Shown in pieces: positions 56,089 to 64,000 of a stretch of 64,000 nucleotides of DNA (its first letter is position 1; every line of letters starts with the position of its first letter). The notes below the pieces were generated by a model. It was given only the letters and a program-made list of their open reading frames with translations. It ran no database searches and had not been told where the DNA came from. The stretch comes from Planctomycetota bacterium (GTDB taxonomy: Bacteria > Planctomycetota > Planctomycetia > Pirellulales > UBA1268). The stretch covers positions 62,001 through 126,000 of the forward strand of contig VGZO01000002.1 of NCBI GenBank assembly GCA_016872555.1. The letters run 5' to 3'. Position numbers and translations under genes: made by a program.

Positions 56089-57333
56089 GTGGCCGATCTC
56101 GTGTTCGCGTTCGACGCGGCGCTCGACCGACCGATTCCCGAGCCGGAAGCGGCCCCCGCCGGCGTCCGGGCGGCGCTGGCCGACGCCCCGCGGGAGGCAT
56201 TCGCCGCCGCGGTGGCCACCGCACGCGAGACGCACGCTGCGGCACTGGTGCTCCTGGGAAACACGCTCGATCCGCTCCGCGCCAGCCCGGCGCAGGCGGC
56301 CTCCGTGCGCCACGCCATCGCCGGCCTGACGGCCGACGGCTGCCGTACGGTGTGGATGGTCGACGAGCCGTCCGCCTGCACGGCGCTGGCCCGGGCGCTG
56401 GGCGAGCCGGCCGGGTTGACGCTCGTGTCGCCGCTGTCGCCGCTTCGCCTCGACGTCCACGGCGTCGCGGTGGACCTCGTCTGCCTCCCCGCCGAGTCGC
56501 GGGGAATCGCCGCCCCGGCGCGAGTCGCACCCTCGTTCGCGTCGGAACATGCCTCGCTCCTTCCCGCCCAGCACCGGATCGTCGTCGGCTGGGACGAATC
56601 GTGGGCCGGCAGCCAGGTGGCGCACGCCGTCGCCTCCCCGATTTCCACCGCCGGCGCCGGCAGCTACGCGACCAGCTTCGTGTGGGGATCGCGCCGGCCG
56701 CAGCCGATCGCCGCCGGCGTCCTCCAGCTTCCGGCCCTCCAAGCCCGTGGACCGCGCGAGGCGGGGCCGGGGAGTTGCGGCGTGCTCGGGTTCACCGGCA
56801 TCGCGGCGCTCGCCGACGGCACCTCCGCGGGTGCCGCGACGGCCGGGCGCGGTGCTGCCGCCATCGGCTGGCGCGAGGTCCCCACGCACCGCGTCGTGTG
56901 GCGCGCCCTCTCGGTGGCCTCGACGGTCGGCGGCGACGAGGAACTGGCGGCCGTCATCCAGGCGGCGTTCGACGCCCTCGTCGTCGACCCGCGTGGGCCG
57001 CTGCAGGTGGTCCGCGTCAACGTCGAGTGCGGCACGAGCGTCTCGCGGCGCGTCCGCGTCGCCGAACTGGTGGCGGAGACGATGGCGCGGCTGCGGCTGC
57101 CCGACGAGGCCGCGGCGCGGATCTGGTGCCACGACTTGGGCCCCGACCCGCTCGAACCGATGACGATCCTCGCCCGTGGGCCCTCCGGCCACGGGCACGT
57201 CGGCGGCGGCGGCGCGACCGACGCCTTCGCGGCGGCCCTGGCGACGCTGGTCGCCGCGCGCGAGGCGGCCTCCCCCTCCACTCTCCACCGCGAGGCCGGG
57301 TGGATGGCGCTGGAATTGATGGGATCGACCTGA
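56089..57333 (+). CDS. YhaO/SbcD-like protein that has lost the metallophosphoesterase ligands
   Basis: A 414-aa protein. GTG 56089 has a GGAGG site 7 nt upstream. The layout matches SbcD/YhaO phosphoesterases seen next to YhaN-type ATPases in planctomycetes: an opening FAFDAALDRPIPEP in place of a DxH block, LVLLGNTLDPLRASP in place of GDxxD, and SFVWGSRRPQPIAAGVLQLP in place of GxHxxQ, with a following GPGSCGVLGFTG. The canonical Asp, His and Asn ligands are not where expected, so it may be a catalytically dead partner. The downstream ATPase gene starts 21 nt later, so the two are one operon. Confidence 0.7.
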   Translation: MADLVFAFDAALDRPIPEPEAAPAGVRAALADAPREAFAAAVATARETHAAALVLLGNTLDPLRASPAQAASVRHAIAGLTADGCRTVWMVDEPSACTALARALGEPAGLTLVSPLSPLRLDVHGVAVDLVCLPAESRGIAAPARVAPSFASEHASLLPAQHRIVVGWDESWAGSQVAHAVASPISTAGAGSYATSFVWGSRRPQPIAAGVLQLPALQARGPREAGPGSCGVLGFTGIAALADGTSAGAATAGRGAAAIGWREVPTHRVVWRALSVASTVGGDEELAAVIQAAFDALVVDPRGPLQVVRVNVECGTSVSRRVRVAELVAETMARLRLPDEAAARIWCHDLGPDPLEPMTILARGPSGHGHVGGGGATDAFAAALATLVAAREAASPSTLHREAGWMALELMGST

Positions 57334-57354
57334 CGTGGTGAAAGGGAGCGGGCG

Positions 57355-60300
57355 ATGATCATCGAACGGATCGAAGTCGAGCGCTTCGGCGGCATCGCCG
57401 ACGTCACGATCGACCACCTCGGCCCCGGCGTCGAGGTCCTCCACGGCACGAACGAAACCGGCAAGACGTCGCTCCTCGAATTCGTGCGCGCCGTCCTGTT
57501 CGGGTTCGCCGGCTCGTTCCGCCGCGGTGTGCTCGACCCCGCGCGCGCCTGCGGCGGCCGGCTCACCGTGCGTGGCGGTCTCGACGATCGGCGGATCGTG
57601 ATCGAACGGCACCACGCCCCCGGCCGCGCCGTCGACGCCGACGATCTGCGTGTCGTCACCGCCGATGCCGCCGCCACGCCGCTGTTCCTCCGCGACGAGG
57701 TCGGCGACATCGACGAGGGGACGTTCACCGCGGTCCTCGCGTTCGGCCTCGACGAGCTCCACGAACTGCGGACCCTCGACGCCGACGGCTGCGGCAGCCG
57801 TCTCTACGAACTGGCCAGCGGTCTCGACCGCGCCGCGGTGACCGTCGCCCTCGGCAATCTCCGCGACGCCGTCTCCCGCCTCGACTCGTCCGATCCCGAG
57901 GTCTCGCCACTGGAGGCCCTTCGCCGGCAGCGCGCCGGCGCGGTCGCCCGGCTGGCGGCGATGAACGCGCCCGCGGTCGCCGCCGGAGCGCTGGCCGCCG
58001 ACCTCGCACGGGTCGACGCCTCGATCGCCGCGCTGACCGAGGCCCGGCAGGCCGCGGAGCTCCACGAGGCCGAGATCCGCGCCGCGCTCCCCCTCGAGCC
58101 GCTGTGGCGGACCCGGGTCGAGACCTCCCGGCGCCTGACGGCGATCGAATCCGACTGGTTGGTCCACGCCGACCTCGACGCCTGGCAGCTCGCCCGCCAG
58201 CACCGCGACGGCGTCGAGCGGATCGTCCGGGCACGGAAACGGGCCCGCTCACGCGCCGCCCGGGCGCTGAAGGCCCTCGAAGCGGATGCCGCGATCTGGA
58301 AGCGTCGCACGGCCGTGAAGGCGCTGTGCGACGAGGAGCCGCGGCTGGAGCGCGCGCTCGCCGAGGCGGCGCGGGCAGAGGCCGCTGCCCGCCAGGTGGC
58401 GCGGCGGTTCGGCGAGCAGCTCGGCGCGTCCGGACTGGCCCGCCTCGCCGCGACCCAGGCCGCGGCCGATCCGGTGCTGCCGGCGGGCCTCGTCGGCTCG
58501 TTCAAGCCGCTCCGCTCACGTGGCGCCGCGCTCGCCGCGGCCCTCCGCGAGGTCAAGTCCGCCCGGCAAACGCTCGCGGCGGCCCGGCGCGACGCCGAGG
58601 GGTCGAAGGCCGCCCTCCACGGCGCCACGCAGTCGATCGAGGGGCTGTCGATCGCCGCCGCGATCGAGGAGGCCGCCGGACGCGCGACCCTGCTCCGCAA
58701 CCGCATCGCCGTCGGCGACCAGGTCGGCGACCTCGACCGCTCGCTTGTCCGCCTCGAGGGGGAGCTGGTCACGCAGGTCGACGGGCAGTTGCTTCCGGTG
58801 CCGTGGCTCGTCGGCCTCGGCACGGTGTTCGTGCTCGGGACCACGATGCTGCTCTCCGGGCTGCTGCTCCCCGGCGACGTCACCGGTTCGATGGCCTACG
58901 CACTGGCCGCACTCGGCCTCGCCGGCACGGGCGTGGCCTCGGTCGCGACCTGGTCGCTCGACCGCGCCGCGGCCAACCGCCTCGATGCCGTCCGCCAGCA
59001 GCGCGAGATGGTCCGCCGCCAGCGTGCCGATGCGGCCACGCAGTGCGGCGTTCTCGACAAACGGATCGACGGGCTCCGGCTCGAGCCGGTCCGGCCCGGT
59101 GCCGAGCGCGGCGACTGGCTGCGGCGCCACGCGGCCGCGGCGGCCGCCGAGGTCGAGCGGCTCGAGGCGATCGCGGCCCGTGAGGGGGCGATCCACGTCC
59201 TCGCCGACCGGGTCGCCTCGGCCCGCCAGGAATTGGCCGCGGCCCGGCGCCGCGCGGCAGTGGCCCGGTCGCGCTGGCAGCAGAGCCTGCAGAAGCGCGG
59301 CTTGCCCGACGACCTCTCCCCCGGCGACGTCCGCCGGCTCGCCGACCACCGCCGTACGCTGCTCACCCTCGACGACGAGCGCCGCGCCGCCCGCGACGAG
59401 GCCCGGGCCCGGGCCGAGGAGATGACGGCGATCGGCCAGCGGATCGAGCAATTCCTCGTCGACTGCGACATGCTCGTGGAAGGCACGGCGCTGGAGCAGC
59501 TCCGGACCCTCCGCGAGCGCCTCGACCGCGAGGCGGGTGGTCAACGGCGCCGGGCGCTGCTGACGAAGCGGCTCAAGCGCTCCCGGCACCGTCACCGCGA
59601 CGGTCTCCGCCGCCTCGCGCTGGCCGAGCGCCGCGTCCGCGACGTGCTGGCGCGGTGGAACGTCGACACCGCCGACGCATTCGTGGCGCTCGTCGATCGA
59701 CGCCCCGCGGCCGAGGCCGCCCGCAAGGACGCGCTGGCCGCCGATGCTGCCTGGCAGGAGGCCCGGCGCCGCTACCAAGGGAGGCTCGACGTCGATCGGC
59801 TGCTCACCGATGCCCAGCGGGTGGCGCTCGACGACGTCGTCGTCGCCGCCGAGGCGGCCACCGCACAAGCGACGGCCGCGGTCGCCCGGGCGCGTGACGA
59901 GCGTGCGGCCGCCGCGGCGCGGGTCGAGGCCGCCGGCCGCGATCACTGCACCGAGGGATTGCAGCGCGAAATCGCGCAGCTCGACCGCGACATCGATCAC
60001 CAGCTGCGCCGGCGCACGCTGCTGGAGGCTGCCCGGGGCCTGCTCGAGGAGACCCGCGACGGGTTCGCCCGCGATCACCAGCCGGCGGTCCTGCGCGAGG
60101 CGTCGCGCTGGCTGGAGCGGCTCACCGAGGGGCGCTACGCGTCGGTCACGACCTCGATCCACGAAGCCCGGCTCGAGATCCACGACGGGGCCCACGCGGT
60201 GTGGAGCCCGGATCGGCTCAGCCGCGGCACGCGCGAGCAGGTGTTCCTCGCCCTCCGGCTGGCGCTGGTCAAGGATCTCGAGCGCCGCGGTGTCCACCTG

Positions 60301-60846
60301 CCGGTCGTGTTCGACGACGCCCTCGTCAATTTCGACGACCAGCGCGCCCACGCGGCGGCCCGGGTGCTCGCCGAGTTCGCCGCCGAGCGGCCGGGCCGGC
60401 AATTCCTCGTCCTCACCTGCCATGCCCACGTGGCGACGATCTTCGCCGCCGTCGGTGCCCACGTCCGGTCGCTGTCCGATCCGCGGATGGCATGGGACCT
60501 CCCCGCACCACGCCCCGTCCCACCCGTGCCGGTGCCCGCAGCGGTGGTGGAGGGAGAGCGGGCGACGACACGCCGTGTCGTGGTCAACGCGCTCCCGTCG
60601 CCACCGGTGCCGCTGACACGCTCGGCTCCGCCCGGAGGCAACCCCTGGGTCCCACGCGGGATCGCGCTCCCGCGGCCGACGCAGGCGACCGTCGGGCTGG
60701 CGACTATGGCACCCGCCAGCGGCGGTTGGCCGGTGAGGCTGCAACTCCACGCCCCGCACGCGACGGTGGCGGGCGATCGCACCGGCCCCGTCCTGGCAGA
60801 CGACAAGCCGGCCCGGCGTCGGGCACGAACGACCAAGCCCGCCTGA
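57355..60846 (+). CDS. YhaN-like SMC/Rad50-type ATPase with a central membrane segment
   Basis: A 1163-aa ATPase. Walker A is HGTNETGKTSLLEF (about residues 34-47); the ABC signature is DRLSRGTREQVFLALRLALV and Walker B is VVFDDALVNFDDQ (about 983-995). Long Arg/Ala/Glu-rich coiled coils occupy about 180-470 and 545-940. Two membrane helices lie at about 480-540 (LVGLGTVFVLGTTMLLSGLL, AYALAALGLAGTGVASVA), as in the Bacillus YhaN group. The last 110 residues are Pro-rich. With the upstream YhaO-like gene it should form a membrane-associated SbcC/D-like complex, probably in DNA end processing. Confidence 0.92.
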   Translation: MIIERIEVERFGGIADVTIDHLGPGVEVLHGTNETGKTSLLEFVRAVLFGFAGSFRRGVLDPARACGGRLTVRGGLDDRRIVIERHHAPGRAVDADDLRVVTADAAATPLFLRDEVGDIDEGTFTAVLAFGLDELHELRTLDADGCGSRLYELASGLDRAAVTVALGNLRDAVSRLDSSDPEVSPLEALRRQRAGAVARLAAMNAPAVAAGALAADLARVDASIAALTEARQAAELHEAEIRAALPLEPLWRTRVETSRRLTAIESDWLVHADLDAWQLARQHRDGVERIVRARKRARSRAARALKALEADAAIWKRRTAVKALCDEEPRLERALAEAARAEAAARQVARRFGEQLGASGLARLAATQAAADPVLPAGLVGSFKPLRSRGAALAAALREVKSARQTLAAARRDAEGSKAALHGATQSIEGLSIAAAIEEAAGRATLLRNRIAVGDQVGDLDRSLVRLEGELVTQVDGQLLPVPWLVGLGTVFVLGTTMLLSGLLLPGDVTGSMAYALAALGLAGTGVASVATWSLDRAAANRLDAVRQQREMVRRQRADAATQCGVLDKRIDGLRLEPVRPGAERGDWLRRHAAAAAAEVERLEAIAAREGAIHVLADRVASARQELAAARRRAAVARSRWQQSLQKRGLPDDLSPGDVRRLADHRRTLLTLDDERRAARDEARARAEEMTAIGQRIEQFLVDCDMLVEGTALEQLRTLRERLDREAGGQRRRALLTKRLKRSRHRHRDGLRRLALAERRVRDVLARWNVDTADAFVALVDRRPAAEAARKDALAADAAWQEARRRYQGRLDVDRLLTDAQRVALDDVVVAAEAATAQATAAVARARDERAAAAARVEAAGRDHCTEGLQREIAQLDRDIDHQLRRRTLLEAARGLLEETRDGFARDHQPAVLREASRWLERLTEGRYASVTTSIHEARLEIHDGAHAVWSPDRLSRGTREQVFLALRLALVKDLERRGVHLPVVFDDALVNFDDQRAHAAARVLAEFAAERPGRQFLVLTCHAHVATIFAAVGAHVRSLSDPRMAWDLPAPRPVPPVPVPAAVVEGERATTRRVVVNALPSPPVPLTRSAPPGGNPWVPRGIALPRPTQATVGLATMAPASGGWPVRLQLHAPHATVAGDRTGPVLADDKPARRRARTTKPA

Positions 60847-60888
60847 ACGGTCACCATCGTCGCCGGGCACGGGCCCCGACGAACAGCG

Positions 60889-61401
60889 TCAGGTCGTGGC
60901 GTCGGACTCGATCAATCCCTCGCGCAGATCGCGGTGGTAGCGCTGCCGCATTCCCGCCAGGAGCAGGCCGAGGTAGGCGTTGGCTCCCAGCGACATGAAC
61001 AGCGTCAGCCAGCTGCCGATGAGCAGCGGCCACGAGTGCGACGCGGTGCGGGGCACCGCCCCGTCGACGGCCGCAGTGGCGACACCGCCCGCCAGTGACG
61101 CAGCGGTCAGCGATGCCGTCGGCCGGCGTGCGGCGTCGGCAACCGCCCGCTCGACGTTCGGCGGCCAGGCGTCCGCGACGTAGATCCGCACCCGGCGCAC
61201 GTCGCGCATCTCGCCCCCCAGTTCGCTGGTCAGCGGGTGCGGCAACCCGTGCCGGACCAGGTCGGGCTCGACACGGAGCAGGTATTCGGAACCGCCCCCC
61301 TCGGCAGGCACGTAGGCCGACTCGATGGCGGGCGCCACCGTCGGCACGCCGAAGACCGCGAGGACCGCCATCACCACAGGCAGCCGAGCCATCCGTCCCA
61401 T
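60889..61401 (-). CDS. Small membrane-anchored protein of unknown function
   Basis: A 170-aa protein, start 61401 (GGGG site upstream; a second ATG follows after three codons). It has a signal-like N-terminus (LPVVMAVLAVFGVPTVAPAI), a soluble middle with YVPAEGGGSEYLLRVEPDLV and RRVRIYVADAWPP, and one C-terminal membrane helix (WLTLFMSLGANAYLGLLLAG) followed by a charged tail. No family is recognised. It converges with the YhaN gene, 42 nt apart, and follows the AI-2E-type transporter gene in the same direction by 100 nt. Confidence 0.65.
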   Translation of the reverse strand: MGRMARLPVVMAVLAVFGVPTVAPAIESAYVPAEGGGSEYLLRVEPDLVRHGLPHPLTSELGGEMRDVRRVRIYVADAWPPNVERAVADAARRPTASLTAASLAGGVATAAVDGAVPRTASHSWPLLIGSWLTLFMSLGANAYLGLLLAGMRQRYHRDLREGLIESDATT

Positions 61402-61501
61402 CGTCGCCCCCTTCCCTGCCAAGCGCCGCCCGGCGTCGCCGCCCGCGTGCGGCATTCGTGCCGAGGTCCGGGATCCGGCGGCCCGCTGGGCGCCGCCCCG
61501 G

Positions 61502-62620
61502 TCAGGAGGATTTCACCCTCTCCACCGCGGTTTGTGCAACCGCGGTTCGGACGCGGTTTTCGCCCCCCGGGCCCGCGCTATCGCCGGGAGTGTCGCGGGA
61601 CAAGGTGTCCAGTTCCACCTGGAGCATCGTCAGGGCCGCCTGAAGGAAGGCGACGGCGATCGGCCCGACGAAGATCCCGATCGGCCCCAGGGCGCCGACC
61701 CCCCCGAGGACGCTCAGCAGGGCGAGGAGCGGATGGAGCTTGGACTGCCCGTGGAGGACGATCGGCTTGATGAGGTTGTCGATCGTCGACACCACCAACA
61801 GGCCCCACAACGCCAGGCCGACGGCGGCCCACGTGTGCTTGACGAAGAACAGCAGGTACAAGCTCGCCGTCCCCCACACGCTCGCCGCCCCGACGAACGG
61901 CACCAGGGCGCCGAAGAACGTGAGCAGCGTGAGGAGGAACACCCCCTTCAAACCGGCGACGTAGAAGCCGATCCCCGCCAGGATCGCCTGGACGATCGCG
62001 GCCAGGAGGGTCGAGCTGACCACCGCCCGGCTGACCTCCTCGAACTCCTCGAGGAGCTGCCACTGGTAATGGGCGTCGAGGGGGATCAACCGGGTGACGG
62101 CCGCCAGCATCCGGCGTCCGTCGGCGAGGAAGTAGAAGAAGCTGAAGATCGTCACCACCAGTCCGATGATCAGCTTCACCATCTTCACCGGAGCGCCGGC
62201 GGCGATCGGCCCGATCCAATCCTCGGCGAGCCGACGGAGCTCGCCATTGACCTCCTCCGAGGTGACATGCAGGCCGGTGGCGTCGTTGACCGACGCGATC
62301 AGGCCGTCGAGGACCGCCTGGTCGAGCTTCGGTCCACCGGGGCTCTTGAGCATCGTCACCGCGTCGCCACCGGCGCGGACGACGAGGAGCACCAGCGGCA
62401 CGAACACCAGCACCAGCACGAACACGGTCGTCGCCACGGCCGCCACCCAATCGCTGCAGGTGAACCGGTCGCGGAGCCAGCGGTGGAGCGGCCCGAAGAT
62501 CACCACCAGCATCGCCGCCAGCAGCAGCGGCAGGAGAAAGCTCGACATCACCCGCAGCGACAGCAGCCCGAACACGGCGACGAGGCCGAGGATCACTGCC
62601 AGGGAGATGATGCGCGCCAT
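61502..62620 (-). CDS. AI-2E family transporter (YdiK/TqsA-type)
   Basis: A 372-aa membrane protein of the AI-2 exporter superfamily. The pattern is typical: an N-terminal pair of helices (AVILGLVAVFGLLSL, FLLPLLLAAMLVVIF), a soluble insert of about 80 residues, then six more helices with the family blocks GVFLLTLLTFFGALVPFVG and the conserved ending VLGGVGALGPIGIFVGPI. Start 62620 follows a GAGG site. The C-terminal 35 residues are polar. Members transport autoinducer-2 or, in others, sodium/proton; no partner gene indicates which. An Arg-rich 23-codon upstream extension of the frame is dismissed. Confidence 0.92.
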   Translation of the reverse strand: MARIISLAVILGLVAVFGLLSLRVMSSFLLPLLLAAMLVVIFGPLHRWLRDRFTCSDWVAAVATTVFVLVLVFVPLVLLVVRAGGDAVTMLKSPGGPKLDQAVLDGLIASVNDATGLHVTSEEVNGELRRLAEDWIGPIAAGAPVKMVKLIIGLVVTIFSFFYFLADGRRMLAAVTRLIPLDAHYQWQLLEEFEEVSRAVVSSTLLAAIVQAILAGIGFYVAGLKGVFLLTLLTFFGALVPFVGAASVWGTASLYLLFFVKHTWAAVGLALWGLLVVSTIDNLIKPIVLHGQSKLHPLLALLSVLGGVGALGPIGIFVGPIAVAFLQAALTMLQVELDTLSRDTPGDSAGPGGENRVRTAVAQTAVERVKSS

Positions 62621-62811
62621 CGGGGAACCGCCTCTGCCGAGCAGCCGTGTCACGGGTCGTTGCCCGTCGATTCTACGGTCCGTCGCCACGCCGCGCCGAC
62701 CGCCGTCGGCATGGCGGCCGCGAACCGGGGCGGCTATCCTTGCCCGCTCCGCCTCGCCTTCCCCGAGCCGGTCGCGCGCCGCATCCGCCCACGACCTCCT
62801 GGTTGCCCACC

Positions 62812-64000
62812 ATGGCCACGCCGGACGTCTCGCTCGTCGTCCCGGTGCGCAACGAAGAGGGGAACATCGCCCCGCTGGTGGCGGAGATCCGGACGGCGCT
62901 CGACGGTGCCGGGCTCGCCTGGGAAGCCTGGATCGTCGACGACGGCTCGAGCGACGGATCGTGGGGGGAGATCACCGCCGCCGGCGCGGCCGACCCGCGC
63001 GTCGCCGGGATCCGCCAGCCTGCTGGCCTGGGCAAGTCGGCGGCGCTCGCCGCCGGCTTCTCCCGCTGCCGGGCGGAGCGGGTCGTGATGCTCGACGGCG
63101 ACGGCCAGGACGACCCCGCCGAGATCCCCCGACTCCTGGCACGGCTCGACGCCGGCGCCGATCTGGTCAACGGCTGGAAGCACCCGCGGCTCGACCCCTG
63201 GCACAAGACCCTGCCGTCGCGCGTCTTCAACCTCCTCGTCGGCGCGGTCACCGGCCTGTGGCTCCACGATCACAACTGCGGCCTCAAAGCGATGCATTCG
63301 GCGGTGGCCCACGGGCTGCCGCTCGACGAACCCGACATGCACCGGTTCATCGCCGCGTTCGCGGCGGCGGCCGGGCACCGGGTCGTCGAGGAGCCGGTCC
63401 ACCACCGGCCGCGGCTGCGTGGACACTCGAAATACGGCGTCCGTCGCTTCTTCACCGGCTTGGTCGACCTGCTCCGGGTCGCCGGCCGGATCCGCGGCCG
63501 CGGGCTGCTGGTGGCCCCGTCGCCCCCTCCATCCGCTCCGGCGGCGACGCGCCACGCCGTGGCCGCGGTGCTGGTGACGGTGGCCCTGGGGGGTGCGGCG
63601 GGACGGATCGGTGCGGTGTCGAGCGTCGATCGCTGGGGGCTCGAGAAGCGTCTCGTGGCCGAGGCCGTCGCCAAGGCCAAAGCCGATGGCGAAGCGGCCG
63701 ACCCGGCCGCGATCCGCAGCCGGATCGAGCGCGAGAAGCGGCTCGTGCGCCCGTTCCTGTCCGCCAACGATCGGAGCCGCTGGCTGACGGTACGGGCTCT
63801 GGTCGAGCAGGGGACGTTCGCGATCGACGGGCTCGTCGGTGAGCCGGGATGGGACACGATCGACGCCGTCGCCCATGACGACGGCAGCGGCCGTCTCCGC
63901 CTGTACTCGAGCAAGCCGCCGCTGCTCGGTCTGCTCGCCACCGTGCCGTATTGGATCCTCACGCGCCTCACCGGCTGGACGCTCGGCGACCACCCGTTCG
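62812..64000 (+). CDS. GT2 glycosyltransferase fused to a GT-C-like membrane region (3' truncated)
   Basis: The frame is open from ATG 62812 to the window edge: 396 codons with no stop. Residues 1-225 are a GT-A GT2 domain of the dolichol-phosphate mannosyltransferase type: VPVRNEEGNI, IVDDGSSDGSW, MLDGDGQDDP (DxD) and HDHNCGLKAM. After a Pro-rich linker comes a membrane helix (AVAAVLVTVALGG, about 247-260). From about 305 on, NDRSRWLTVRALVEQGTFAI, then GWDTIDAVA and YSSKPPLLGLLATVPYWIL, resemble the first luminal loop and helix of planctomycetal GT-C/PMT-like membrane proteins. A TATCCT -10-like hexamer lies about 75 nt upstream. Confidence 0.85.
   Translation, partial: MATPDVSLVVPVRNEEGNIAPLVAEIRTALDGAGLAWEAWIVDDGSSDGSWGEITAAGAADPRVAGIRQPAGLGKSAALAAGFSRCRAERVVMLDGDGQDDPAEIPRLLARLDAGADLVNGWKHPRLDPWHKTLPSRVFNLLVGAVTGLWLHDHNCGLKAMHSAVAHGLPLDEPDMHRFIAAFAAAAGHRVVEEPVHHRPRLRGHSKYGVRRFFTGLVDLLRVAGRIRGRGLLVAPSPPPSAPAATRHAVAAVLVTVALGGAAGRIGAVSSVDRWGLEKRLVAEAVAKAKADGEAADPAAIRSRIEREKRLVRPFLSANDRSRWLTVRALVEQGTFAIDGLVGEPGWDTIDAVAHDDGSGRLRLYSSKPPLLGLLATVPYWILTRLTGWTLGDHPF

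Overview
The window looks like a GC-rich chromosomal segment of a planctomycete, most likely of the Pirellulales type. The basis is two DUF1559 pseudo-pilins, CRTAC1/FG-GAP proteins, a DUF1571 protein, large exported proteins that mix cytochrome c motifs with beta-propellers, PQQ-like propeller proteins and many S9 peptidases. This placement is inferred from gene families; no rRNA or tRNA gene is visible. Coding density is high and many neighbours overlap by 4 nt (ATGA or GTGA).

Layout. 1-6.0 kb (minus): a truncated CRTAC1-like lipoprotein, a TPR protein, a small lipoprotein, a DUF1559 protein, a CXXCH/FG-GAP lipoprotein and an exported MsrA coupled to it. 6.1-7.85 kb: a 3-methyladenine glycosylase diverging from ychF. 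8-13.5 kb (minus): a tetR-MFP-RND efflux operon with a palindromic operator over its promoter. 13.6-17.5 kb (minus): a 1325-aa TIM barrel-cytochrome c-propeller-cupredoxin protein. 17.6-22.2 kb (minus): two FAD oxidoreductases, an aldehyde dehydrogenase and a membrane protein. 22.4-24.9 kb (minus): a PIG-L deacetylase, a CbiE-CbiT fusion and an A-type Fe-S carrier. 25.4-27.4 kb (plus): DUF1559, a 59-aa lipoprotein and a DUF433 protein. 27.4-31.5 kb (minus): cysteine desulfurase, a NUDIX-like protein, queA and a beta-lactamase-like hydrolase. 31.6-39.8 kb (plus): a DPP IV-type peptidase, a PQQ-like propeller protein, rsmH, a LysM protein and an S9 peptidase carrying a VHL-beta-like domain. 39.8-43.5 kb: DUF1571 (minus), then an MBL-fold hydrolase, a PlsC-like acyltransferase and a CdsA-like enzyme (plus). 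43.5-54 kb (minus): an HExxH peptidase and two giant beta-rich exported proteins of 1926 and 1199 aa. 54.2-64 kb: an IMPase, a gene of unknown function, a YhaO-like protein without recognisable metal ligands followed by a YhaN-like ATPase, a small membrane protein, an AI-2E-type exporter and a truncated GT2 fused to a GT-C-like membrane region.

How the genes may work together. The strongest functional units are the RND efflux operon, the YhaO/YhaN-like pair, the PlsC/CdsA phospholipid pair and the giant-protein operon. The least described are the giant-protein operon (44.6-54.0 kb), the metal-ligand-poor YhaO-like partner, the GT2-GT-C fusion and the copper/haem multidomain protein. Two copies of a dispersed intergenic repeat, five strong hairpins and a recurrent TACANT -10 hexamer are the clearest non-coding signals.
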